Source of the DNA: Enterococcus silesiacus
Lineage (GTDB): Bacteria > Bacillota > Bacilli > Lactobacillales > Enterococcaceae
DNA: 64,000 nt
NCBI GenBank assembly: GCA_001465115.1
Contig: CP013614.1
Coordinates: 3,658,001 to 3,722,000 of the forward strand
Direction: 5' to 3'
Shown here: positions 1 through 7,256 of the stretch, piece after piece
How positions within the stretch are numbered: the first letter of the stretch is position 1
Layout: every line of letters begins with the position of its first letter
The notes under the pieces: model-generated
What the model saw: the letters and a program-made list of their open reading frames with translations, nothing else
Database searches by the model: none
Told to the model about the DNA's origin: nothing
Program-made: the position numbers and the translations under genes

Positions 1-325
1 TGATTCTGGCAAAAAAAGCAATCAATGCTATAGCGATCGGGATAACCCAAGGAATGTGGGTACTCAAGACACCGACTAAATTACCAAAAAGTAAAAATCC
101 GCCAACTGAACTTAATCGAATCAACAGCTCTTTTAATGGAAGCGTTTGATAGTAGAGAAAAGTAAAAATCCCAAGTGAACCGAAACTGCCAATCAATAAG
201 TTATTTGAAAAATAACCAATGAATAGTGGTACAGCCATACAAATACCGGCACCAATCAAGCGAAAAGGTGCTTTTTGAGGCTTATGAAATGTAGTTAATT
301 CTTTGAAAAACGATGAACGATGCAT
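1..325 (-). CDS. FUSC-like integral membrane protein, 5' part only
   Basis: The window cuts this minus-strand gene after about 108 codons. The ATG at 325-323 is preceded by a good AAGGAG site. The visible protein starts with a short cytoplasmic stretch rich in Lys and His, followed by hydrophobic segments around residues 22-40, 44-60, 72-86 and 90-106. The segment G-S-F-G-S-L-G-I-F-T-F-L resembles the N-terminal membrane half of FUSC/aromatic-acid-exporter-type proteins, which are proposed to export small aromatic or other acids. That assignment rests on the membrane pattern and the Gly-rich motif; the soluble C-terminal part lies outside the window. Generic multi-pass membrane protein is the safe reading. 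Confidence 0.55.
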   Translation of the reverse strand, partial: MHRSSFFKELTTFHKPQKAPFRLIGAGICMAVPLFIGYFSNNLLIGSFGSLGIFTFLYYQTLPLKELLIRLSSVGGFLLFGNLVGVLSTHIPWVIPIAIALIAFFARI

Positions 326-494
326 CTGATCACTCCTTATATTAATATGAAATACGTGAACTATTTTTTATCAGTTACTACTAAACTGTACAATGCTTAA
401 AAAGTATCTGCCAAGGTCACAGGATATTTCTTCTTATACTAATCTAACATACTCTTTTATAAGAAGACAATCGCTTTTTATCTAATTTAGCTTC

Positions 495-591
495 ACAGGC
501 TAACCTTTCGGAAAAAAGAGCAAACCTGCTTGTGACCAAAAGCGTCACTCCCATGTTTGCCTATTTTTCAGTCAAGGTTAAACGAGCCTGT
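495..591. repeat. Structured palindromic repeat, copy A1
   Basis: This is a 97-nt imperfect palindrome. The outer arms ACAGGCT and AGCCTGT pair, and AACCTT at repeat positions 8-13 pairs with AAGGTT at 80-85. A second stem joins GAAAAA to TTTTTC and GCAAAC to GTTTGC. The apical stem is GTGAC/GTCAC. The copy repeats almost perfectly 122 bp downstream (A2). A diverged third copy lies at 58703-58799, aligns without gaps, and keeps the pairing through compensatory changes. The family is unknown to me; it could be a small non-autonomous element or a structured RNA. Confidence 0.8.
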
Positions 592-616
592 TCAACTTTT
601 TATTGAATCTAGTTTC

Positions 617-713
617 ACAGGCTAACCTTTCGGAAAAAAGATCAAACCTGCTTGTGACCAAAAGCGTCACGCCCATGTTTGCCTATTTTTCAGTCAAGGT
701 TAAATGAGCCTGT
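617..713. repeat. Structured palindromic repeat, copy A2
   Basis: This is a tandem copy of the 97-nt element at 495-591 with a 122-bp period. Only a few substitutions separate the two, and they lie in unpaired positions or flanks (for example GAGC versus GATC and CTCCC versus CGCCC). It sits about 110 bp upstream of the predicted oppA promoter. The near-identity of A1 and A2 points to a recent local duplication. Confidence 0.8.
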
Positions 714-820
714 TCAACTTTTTATTGCAGTTTCTAAGAAATCACTTCTAAGTAAGACATAATTTAATGATGGTAGTATTAAAAAAAAATAAGATTATTC
801 TTGATTTTTTAATGTAAAAA

Positions 821-849
821 TTGTAAACTATACCTCAGAACAGTAAATA
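821..849 (+). promoter_or_regulatory. Predicted oppA promoter
   Basis: A -35-like TTGTAA (821-826) and a -10-like TAAATA (844-849) are separated by exactly 17 bp. This would start transcription near 856, giving a leader of about 50 nt before the oppA ATG. The hexamers are not perfect, so this is a prediction. The putative TldR guide target (841-858) covers the -10 element. Confidence 0.5.
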
Positions 850-858
850 ATTATTAAA
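841..858 (-). promoter_or_regulatory. Candidate TldR guide-RNA target over the oppA -10 element
   Basis: On the minus strand the sequence reads TTTAA (858-854) and then TAATTATT (853-846). TAATTATT is identical to the first 8 nt after the putative guide-RNA scaffold at 8498-8505. Positions 9-11 differ and positions 12-13 match again. TTTAA would be the TAM and TAATTATT the seed. Binding here would cover the predicted -10 box. The motif is AT-rich, so a chance match cannot be excluded from this window alone. Confidence 0.5.
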
Positions 859-906
859 TTCTGATTTTTCAGAAAATACTTAGGGCATTTTAGGGAGGAA
901 ATAAAA

Positions 907-2583
907 ATGAAGTTAAAGAAGTCATTTGCTTTTGGATTCATCACTTTATTTAGTTTAACATTAGCAGCATGTGGTAACGGCGGCGGAAAAACAGACGATA
1001 CAGGCAGCTCGAAAGCAGCTGATGGCGAAGCCAGCGGGGAACAAATTTTCCGTATTAATGAGCAACAAGAAATGCCAAGTGCAGATCCATCTCTAGCCAC
1101 TGATGAAGTAAGTTTTACAGCGTTAAACAATGTTTATGAAGGAATCTATCGTTTAGACGAAAAAAATAAACCACAACCAGCTGGTGCTGCTGAAAAAGCA
1201 GAAATGAGCGATGACGGTCTTGTTTATAAAATCAAATTAAATGAAGATGCTAAATGGTCTGACGGAAAACCTGTAAAAGCAGAAGACTATGTTTATGGAT
1301 GGCAACGTACCGTTGATCCAGCAACTGCTTCAGAATATGCTTCCCTTTATAGTGCAGTTAAAAATGGCCAAGATATCATGGACGGCAAGAAAGACAAGGC
1401 AGAATTAGGGATCAAAGCCGTCGGTGACTACGAATTAGAAGTCACTTTACAACAAGTAACACCGTTTATGGATTACTTATTTGCATTCCCATCATTCTTC
1501 CCACAAAGACAAGATGTTGTGGAAAAATATGGTGCTAAATTTGCTGCTAACAGTGAAAATGCAGTGTATAATGGACCCTTTACTTTAGCTGATTTTGACG
1601 GACCAGGAACAGATACAGAATGGTCACTTAAAAAGAATAAAGAATATTGGGATAACAAGACAGTTAAATTAGACGAAGTTAAAGTGAGCGTTGTTAAAGA
1701 AGCTCCTACATCGTTGAATCTTTTCCAAGATGGTCAAGTGGATGAAGTCGTATTGAGCGGCGAGCTAGCACAACAAATGGCTAGTGATCCAGAATTTGTC
1801 ATTGAAAAAGAAGCGTCAACTCAATATATGGAATTGAATCAACGTGAAGATAGTTCACCATTTAAAAATGAAAACCTAAGAAAAGCAATCTCTTATTCAA
1901 TCGATCGTAAATCTTTAGTTGAGTCGATCTTAGGAGACGGTTCAGTAGAACCAAAAGGACTTGTTCCAGCGGATATGTCAACAAGCCCTAAAGGGGATAA
2001 AGATTTTGCCGGTGAAGCAGGTAATGTGATTGCCCATGATGAGAAAAAAGCCAAAGAGTATTGGGAAAAAGCGAAAAAAGAATTGGGTATCACTAAACTA
2101 GATATGGATATTCTTTCTTCAGATACAGATTCTTCTAAGAAAACTGTTGAGTACTTACAAGGCGCTATCCAAGATACATTAGATGGTGTAAAAGTGACTG
2201 TTAGTCCAGTACCATTCGCTGTTCGTTTAGATCGTTCAAATAAAGGCGACTTTACAACAACAATTGGTGGTTGGGGAGCAGATTATGCTGATCCAAGTAG
2301 TTTCTTGAATCTCTTTGAAACAGGAAATTCTTATAACCGTGGTCACTATAGTAATCCTGAATATGATAAAAATGTCAAAGCTGCAGCGACAACTAATGCC
2401 AATGAGCCAGAGAAACGTTGGGATAATATGATCGATGCTGAAAAGATTATCATGGATGATATGGGTGTTGTCCCACTTTACCAAAGAGCACAAGCTCGTA
2501 TGCGTTCAGAAAAAGTTAAGGGAATTGCGTTCCACCCAGCTGGACCAAAATTTGATTACAAATGGGCATATATCTCAGAATAA
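907..2583 (+). CDS. oppA: Oligopeptide ABC transporter substrate-binding lipoprotein
   Basis: This 558-residue protein has a lipoprotein signal peptide with lipobox L-A-A-C (Cys22), followed by a Gly/Lys/Asp/Ser linker. The rest matches the family-5 extracellular solute-binding protein fold. Recognisable segments are the N-terminal E-M-P-S-A-D-P-S-L-A-T-D region, W-S-D-G-K-P-V-K-A-E-D-Y-V-Y, and a C-terminal G-G-W-G-A-D-Y-A-D-P-S-S-F segment. It should be tethered to the outer membrane leaflet and deliver peptides to OppBCDF, encoded about 0.5 kb downstream. The start is set by AGGGAGG eight bases before the ATG. Peptide binding proteins of this type can also take up signalling peptides; specificity cannot be read from sequence. 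The upstream promoter is the likely target of the TldR encoded after oppF. Confidence 0.93.
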   Translation: MKLKKSFAFGFITLFSLTLAACGNGGGKTDDTGSSKAADGEASGEQIFRINEQQEMPSADPSLATDEVSFTALNNVYEGIYRLDEKNKPQPAGAAEKAEMSDDGLVYKIKLNEDAKWSDGKPVKAEDYVYGWQRTVDPATASEYASLYSAVKNGQDIMDGKKDKAELGIKAVGDYELEVTLQQVTPFMDYLFAFPSFFPQRQDVVEKYGAKFAANSENAVYNGPFTLADFDGPGTDTEWSLKKNKEYWDNKTVKLDEVKVSVVKEAPTSLNLFQDGQVDEVVLSGELAQQMASDPEFVIEKEASTQYMELNQREDSSPFKNENLRKAISYSIDRKSLVESILGDGSVEPKGLVPADMSTSPKGDKDFAGEAGNVIAHDEKKAKEYWEKAKKELGITKLDMDILSSDTDSSKKTVEYLQGAIQDTLDGVKVTVSPVPFAVRLDRSNKGDFTTTIGGWGADYADPSSFLNLFETGNSYNRGHYSNPEYDKNVKAAATTNANEPEKRWDNMIDAEKIIMDDMGVVPLYQRAQARMRSEKVKGIAFHPAGPKFDYKWAYISE

Positions 2584-2608
2584 TGCAAAATGATAGTCAA
2601 TAGCACAA

Positions 2609-2647
2609 AGGACCTTTGCCCTCTTTGAATAAAAAGGCAACGGTCCT
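2609..2647. terminator. Hairpin between oppA and the convergent DUF3899 gene
   Basis: The arms AGGACCTTTGCC (2609-2620) and GGCAACGGTCCT (2636-2647) pair with one internal mismatch. The T tract after it on the plus strand is weak, while on the minus strand the loop is T-rich. It probably gives partial termination of oppA, so some read-through into oppBCDF is possible. Confidence 0.6.
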
Positions 2648-2661
2648 CTTGCTATCTTTGC

Positions 2662-3009
2662 TCATAAAAAGTAAAATAATAAAGAAACAATAGAGACGAT
2701 CAGTAAGATACCTCCAGTTTCAAGCCAGTAAAGCTGATGTGCTTTGCCAATCTCTGAAAATGGGATAAATTCTTTTGGTTCATTTTTCTTTCTAAAACGA
2801 AAATGCATTTTCATAAAACGTTGGAAATTATCAAAAAATCCTGAGGACATGATCCACATGGCTAAGCCGATAATTAGAAAGAATAGTGAAACAATGAAGA
2901 AGGTATCAGATACAGAACGGATAGTCAGTGATTGATCTATCAATAGGTAAGTAAAAATACCGATGCTTGAGACCGCTGAGGTAATCAAGGGCCATTTAAA
3001 ATTTTTCAT
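2662..3009 (-). CDS. DUF3899 family small membrane protein
   Basis: This 115-residue protein has three hydrophobic segments, at about 7-25, 36-57 and 96-114. Between the second and third lies a basic, aromatic cytoplasmic loop containing F-D-N-F-Q-R-F-M and H-F-R-F-R-K-K. The layout and the Ser-Gly-Phe-Phe-Asp-Asn motif fit the DUF3899 family, whose function is unknown. It is convergent to oppA, divergent from oppB, and has its own strong promoter (3040-3068). An AAGGATG site lies before the ATG. Its position inside an otherwise standard opp locus is odd; I recall a similar small gene at this place in E. faecalis. Confidence 0.8.
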   Translation of the reverse strand: MKNFKWPLITSAVSSIGIFTYLLIDQSLTIRSVSDTFFIVSLFFLIIGLAMWIMSSGFFDNFQRFMKMHFRFRKKNEPKEFIPFSEIGKAHQLYWLETGGILLIVSIVSLLFYFL

Positions 3010-3039
3010 GTGCTCATCCTTACTTAATTTTCTATCCTT

Positions 3040-3068
3040 ACTTTATCGAAAAAAACTGATGAAGTCAA
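3040..3068 (-). promoter_or_regulatory. Promoter of the DUF3899 gene
   Basis: On the minus strand TTGACT (3068-3063), a 17-bp spacer and TAAAGT (3045-3040) form a sigma-A-type promoter. Transcription would start about 20 bp upstream of the DUF3899 ATG. No equally good promoter faces oppB. Confidence 0.7.
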
Positions 3069-3090
3069 AATAATCTCGGAGGTGTCATTC

Positions 3091-4032
3091 TTGAACAGTT
3101 TTGGAAAATATTTTCTTAAACGGGTCTTTTTTATGATCATCACATTGTGGCTGATCGCAACGATTACGTTTTTCTTAATGCAATTATTACCAGGTACTCC
3201 TTATACCAACCAAGAAAAACTTAGTCCAGAAACAATTGCTATGTTGAACAAGCAGTCAGGTTTAGATAAACCAGTGATCGTTCAATATGGAATTTACTTA
3301 AAAAATCTGCTAGTTGGCGATTTTGGGATTTCATTCCAATTTAAAAACCAACCAGTAGCAAAACTGTTGGCAGGCCGTATCGGACCGTCAGTACAATTAG
3401 GAGCGCAAGCAATCGTCTTTGGTACGCTAGTCGGGATTTTACTAGGAATCATTGCAGCGATGCGTCAAAATACATGGGTGGATACATTAGCGACGTTAAT
3501 GGCAATTTTAGGGCGTTCGATTCCTAACTTCGTCTTTGCGGTACTACTGCAATATATCTTTGCCATGAAATTAAAAGTGTTGCCAATCGCAATGTGGAAT
3601 GGATTTGCTTACACGATTCTCCCAACGATTGCTCTGGCAATGAGTCCAATGGCCGATTCCGCCAGGTTTATACGAACCGAGATGGTCGAAGTTTTACATA
3701 GTGATTATGTAGAGTTGGCTCGCGCCAAAGGCTTAAGCCGCTGGCAAGTTGCCGTGAGACACGGACTTAGAAATAGTTTGATTCCTTTGATTACATTACT
3801 CGGCCCATTAGCCGTTGGTTTGATGACAGGATCTTTAGTTGTTGAAAATATTTTTGCGATCCCAGGTATTGGGGAGCAGTTCGTAAAATCAATCATGACA
3901 AATGACTACCCAACAATTATGGCCGTAACGATTTTATATTCTGCTTTGTTAGTATTCGTCATCTTGATCGTTGATTTACTTTATGGATTGATTGATCCAA
4001 GAATTCGTGTTTCAGGAGGTGCCAAAGGTTAA
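3091..4032 (+). CDS. oppB: Oligopeptide ABC transporter permease OppB
   Basis: This 313-residue inner-membrane permease begins with the typical N-terminal helix preceded by Lys and Arg. It contains the binding-protein-dependent transport signature near residues 205-225 (E-L-A-R-A-K-G-L-S), the EAA loop that contacts the ATPases. It ends with the DPRIR motif usual in this family. I chose the TTG at 3091 because GGAGG (3078-3082) lies 8 bases upstream. The in-frame GTG at 3082 overlaps that ribosome-binding site and is unlikely. The stop codon overlaps the oppC start by one base. OppB and OppC together form the transmembrane channel of the peptide importer. Confidence 0.93.
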   Translation: MNSFGKYFLKRVFFMIITLWLIATITFFLMQLLPGTPYTNQEKLSPETIAMLNKQSGLDKPVIVQYGIYLKNLLVGDFGISFQFKNQPVAKLLAGRIGPSVQLGAQAIVFGTLVGILLGIIAAMRQNTWVDTLATLMAILGRSIPNFVFAVLLQYIFAMKLKVLPIAMWNGFAYTILPTIALAMSPMADSARFIRTEMVEVLHSDYVELARAKGLSRWQVAVRHGLRNSLIPLITLLGPLAVGLMTGSLVVENIFAIPGIGEQFVKSIMTNDYPTIMAVTILYSALLVFVILIVDLLYGLIDPRIRVSGGAKG

Positions 4033-5084
4033 TGGAAACAGTTGACTTAAATAATGTCCCAGAAAAAATCAAAAACATACCTGCAAATGACTTCCAGCCT
4101 TTGGATACATCAACAACCAAGGAACGTGAACGAATTGCAACGCCGTCACTAAGCTTTTTACAAGATTCTTGGCGTCGTTTGAAAAAGAATAAAGCTGCTG
4201 TGATTTCCTTGATTCTTTTAGGAATCATCATCTTTATTTCAATTATCACTATCTGGGTTTCACCTCATGACCCAACACAACAAAATGTAGCATACATCAA
4301 CTTACCACCGCGTATTCCGTTTTTAGATAGTATCAATGGGTTTAACGGTACAGCCAATGTTGCTGGTAAAATGGTAGATAAGTACGCTCAAGCGAACGTT
4401 CCTGATAATGTTAACTTTTACCTTGGAACAGACGGCTTAGGTCGTGATGTATTGAGCCGTTTATTCATGGGAACACGTATCTCATTATTGATCGCATTTA
4501 TCGCAGCTTTGCTTGATATTACGATCGGTGTAACGTACGGTTTGATTTCAGGATTATTAGGCGGACGTGTCGATACAGTGATGCAACGTATCTTGGAAGT
4601 TCTTTCAGGGATTCCTAACCTTGTTGTGATGATCTTGATGCTGACTGTTTTTGATCCAGGTATTTTATCAATCGTATTAGCGATGGTTATTACCAACTGG
4701 ATTTCAATGGCCAGAATCGTGCGGGCTCAGACCTTGAAACTAAAAGATCAAGAGTTCGTTTTAGCTGCCCAAACATTAGGTGAATCTCGTTTGAAGATCG
4801 CCGTAAAACATATTTTGCCGAATATCTCAAGCGTGATCATCGTTCAAATGATGTTCAGTATCCCGTCAGCAATTTTCTTCGAAGCGTTTCTAAGTTTCAT
4901 CGGTTTAGGATTAAGACCGCCGACCGCTTCTCTTGGAACATTATTAAATGAAGGATATAAAACGTTCCGTTTCCTTCCATATTTGATGTGGATTCCTGCC
5001 GTAACTTTGTCAGTCGTAATGATTTGTTTCAACTTGTTAGCTGACGGACTACGTGATGCCTTCGATCCTAAGATGAAAGAGTAG
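4032..5084 (+). CDS. oppC: Oligopeptide ABC transporter permease OppC
   Basis: This 350-residue permease has a long N-terminal cytoplasmic tail of about 55 residues, then the first membrane helix, a periplasm-type loop with the L-G-T-D-G-L-G-R-D-V-L-S-R motif typical of OppC/DppC, and the remaining helices. The EAA-loop segment is V-L-A-A-Q-T-L-G-E-S. It ends with L-R-D-A-F-D-P-K. The ATG overlaps the oppB stop, showing translational coupling. It pairs with OppB in the membrane. Confidence 0.93.
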   Translation: METVDLNNVPEKIKNIPANDFQPLDTSTTKERERIATPSLSFLQDSWRRLKKNKAAVISLILLGIIIFISIITIWVSPHDPTQQNVAYINLPPRIPFLDSINGFNGTANVAGKMVDKYAQANVPDNVNFYLGTDGLGRDVLSRLFMGTRISLLIAFIAALLDITIGVTYGLISGLLGGRVDTVMQRILEVLSGIPNLVVMILMLTVFDPGILSIVLAMVITNWISMARIVRAQTLKLKDQEFVLAAQTLGESRLKIAVKHILPNISSVIIVQMMFSIPSAIFFEAFLSFIGLGLRPPTASLGTLLNEGYKTFRFLPYLMWIPAVTLSVVMICFNLLADGLRDAFDPKMKE

Positions 5085-5089
5085 AGTGA

Positions 5090-6151
5090 ATGACTATGGA
5101 AAAAGTATTAGAAGTAAAAGACTTACAGATTTCTTTTGATACGTTTGCTGGAAAAGTAAATGCTATTCGTGGTGTGAGCTTTGAGCTGTTCAAAGGGGAA
5201 ACTCTTGCGATCGTAGGAGAGTCTGGTAGTGGTAAATCAGTAACTACTAGAAGTATCATGCGATTATTGAGCAGCAATGCGAACATCGACAATGGAGAAA
5301 TTCTGTTTAAAGGTGAAGATATCGTACACAAAACGGAAAAACAAATGCAAACCATTCGTGGGAAAGAAATTGCAATGATTTTCCAAGATCCAATGACTTC
5401 ATTGGATCCAACAATGCCGATTGGCAAACAAGTTGCTGAATCGTTGATCAAACACAATAAAGTGTCAAAAAAAGAAGGTTTAGATCAAGCCTTAGAATTA
5501 TTAAAATTAGTAGGGATTCCAAACGCTGAAAAACGTTTGAAAAACTATCCTCACCAATTTTCAGGCGGACAACGTCAACGGATCGTGATCGCGATTGCGT
5601 TGATTTGTTACCCAGAAGTTCTAATTGCTGATGAGCCAACAACAGCCTTGGATGTAACGATTCAAGCGCAAATTTTAGAACTATTAAAAGACTTACAACA
5701 AAAAATCAGCACATCGATCATCTTCATTACCCATGATTTAGGGGTGGTAGCAAACGTGGCTGACCGTGTAGCCGTTATGTATGGTGGACGTTTAGTGGAA
5801 GTCGGAACATCAGAAGAGATTTTCTACAATCCACAACATCCATATACCTGGGGACTACTTGGCTCAATGCCGACAATGGAAGGGACCGAAGACAAGCTAT
5901 ATGCGATTCCTGGTTCACCTCCCGATTTGTTAGACCCGCCAAAAGGAGATGCTTTTTATCCGCGTAACGAGTTTGCAATGAAGATCGACGCAGAAGAAGC
6001 ACCACCGTATTTTGAAGTATCACCAACTCATAAAGCTGCAACGTGGTTATTAGCACCGCAAGCACCAAAAATCACCCCTCCAGCTGAAATTGTAAGACGT
6101 TGGGCGATTTATGCTGAACGCCATAATACGACTGCAGGAGGCGTTAGATAA
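5090..6151 (+). CDS. oppD: Oligopeptide ABC transporter ATP-binding protein OppD
   Basis: This 353-residue ATPase shows Walker A G-E-S-G-S-G-K-S, the ABC signature F-S-G-G-Q-R-Q-R, Walker B V-L-I-A-D-E-P-T-T-A-L-D and the switch histidine in I-T-H-D-L-G. The C-terminal 80 residues form the oligopeptide-transporter extension that follows the nucleotide-binding domain in this family. In many OppD proteins this extension carries a four-Cys iron-sulfur motif; I see no such cysteines here. It starts five bases after oppC. A second ATG at 5096 could also serve. It couples ATP hydrolysis to peptide import together with OppF. Confidence 0.92.
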   Translation: MTMEKVLEVKDLQISFDTFAGKVNAIRGVSFELFKGETLAIVGESGSGKSVTTRSIMRLLSSNANIDNGEILFKGEDIVHKTEKQMQTIRGKEIAMIFQDPMTSLDPTMPIGKQVAESLIKHNKVSKKEGLDQALELLKLVGIPNAEKRLKNYPHQFSGGQRQRIVIAIALICYPEVLIADEPTTALDVTIQAQILELLKDLQQKISTSIIFITHDLGVVANVADRVAVMYGGRLVEVGTSEEIFYNPQHPYTWGLLGSMPTMEGTEDKLYAIPGSPPDLLDPPKGDAFYPRNEFAMKIDAEEAPPYFEVSPTHKAATWLLAPQAPKITPPAEIVRRWAIYAERHNTTAGGVR

Positions 6152-7110
6152 TGAGTGAAAAAAGAAAAGTACTTTTAGATGTTAAAGGACTAAAACAATA
6201 TTTTAACGTTGGACGCCCTGACGAAGTTAGAGCTGTTGACGATATCAGTTTCCATATCTACGAAGGTGAAACTTTCGGATTGGTGGGAGAATCTGGTAGT
6301 GGTAAATCAACAACTGGACGTAGTGTGATTCGTTTATACGACCCAACAGGTGGCGAAATCATTTTCAATGGTGACGACATCAGTAAAATTCGTTCAAAAT
6401 CAGGAATGCAAGCATTCCGTCGTGAAGTTCAAATGATCTTCCAAGATCCGTATGCTTCATTGAATCCAAGAATGAAAGTCAATGATATCATTGCTGAAGG
6501 AATCGACATTAATCATTTAGCGAAAGATGCCGCTGAACGTGAATCTAAGGTCAACGAACTATTAAAAGTCGTTGGACTTGATCCGAGTCACGGAACGCGT
6601 TATCCACATGAATTTTCAGGTGGTCAACGCCAACGGATCGGGATTGCGAGAGCCTTAGCCGTTGATCCGCGCTTCATCATCTGTGATGAGCCGATTTCAG
6701 CGTTGGATGTATCGATTCAAGCCCAAGTTGTTAATTTATTACAGGACTTACAAAAAGATGCTGGTTTGACTTACTTGTTTATTGCCCATGATTTATCAAT
6801 GGTAAAACACATCAGTGACCGTATCGGCGTTATGCATAGCGGTAGATTATTGGAAATGGGTTCAAGTGATGATGTATATAATTTTGGTGTGCATTCATAT
6901 ACTGAAAGCTTATTATCAGCGATTCCATTACCTGATCCAGATTATGAACGTACGCGTAAACGTATTGTTTATAAGCCGCAACCTGAAGATAATAAAGAAC
7001 GTAAACTAAGAGAAATCACACCAGAACATTATGTGTATTGTTCTGAAGATGAAGTTGACGTTTACCGTAAAAAAATTGAAGAGAAAAAAGCCCAAGCGAA
7101 TCACGGGTAG
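6151..7110 (+). CDS. oppF: Oligopeptide ABC transporter ATP-binding protein OppF
   Basis: This 319-residue ATPase has Walker A G-E-S-G-S-G-K-S-T, signature F-S-G-G-Q-R-Q-R-I, Walker B F-I-I-C-D-E-P-I-S-A-L-D and switch A-H-D-L-S. A short C-terminal tail follows, with the E-H-Y-V-Y-C segment common in OppF. The ATG overlaps the oppD stop region by one base and GGAGG precedes it. It is the last gene of oppBCDF; a strong terminator follows at 7130-7169. Immediately downstream lies the nuclease-dead TnpB homologue, the association used to define oppF-linked TldRs. Confidence 0.93.
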   Translation: MSEKRKVLLDVKGLKQYFNVGRPDEVRAVDDISFHIYEGETFGLVGESGSGKSTTGRSVIRLYDPTGGEIIFNGDDISKIRSKSGMQAFRREVQMIFQDPYASLNPRMKVNDIIAEGIDINHLAKDAAERESKVNELLKVVGLDPSHGTRYPHEFSGGQRQRIGIARALAVDPRFIICDEPISALDVSIQAQVVNLLQDLQKDAGLTYLFIAHDLSMVKHISDRIGVMHSGRLLEMGSSDDVYNFGVHSYTESLLSAIPLPDPDYERTRKRIVYKPQPEDNKERKLREITPEHYVYCSEDEVDVYRKKIEEKKAQANHG

Positions 7111-7129
7111 TCGCTTGACAAACTAAATC

Positions 7130-7169
7130 CTAGCTAGGAAAAAACTATTTTTTCTTAGCTAGAATTTTT
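7130..7169 (+). terminator. Terminator of oppBCDF
   Basis: CTAGCTAGGAAAAAA (7130-7144) pairs with TTTTTTCTTAGCTAG (7148-7162) across a 3-nt loop, followed by A-A-T-T-T-T-T. Placement just after oppF separates its transcript from the following tldR-like gene. Confidence 0.85.
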
Positions 7170-7256
7170 AAAAAATGGGATGAAAAAATGAAATGACTAG
7201 TAGAAATATTCCTTTTTCGAAATATTTCATAACTTACTTGTTAAGGTGGTCAAATA

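Larger units (their letters stand above)
326..906. other. 581-bp intergenic region upstream of oppA
   Basis: This stretch separates two divergently transcribed genes. It holds a tandem pair of 97-nt structured repeats (495-591 and 617-713, annotated separately) and an AT-rich promoter segment for oppA (about 780-860). I see no convincing open reading frame here. Confidence 0.8.

Noticed and set aside
495..713. A short CRISPR-like array
   Set aside because: There are only two units, each a 97-nt palindrome with a 122-bp period and no unique spacers of regular size.
828..1130. A 100-codon minus-strand gene over the oppA start
   Set aside because: It overlaps the promoter and the strongly supported 5' end of oppA, has no ribosome-binding site and no recognisable protein features.
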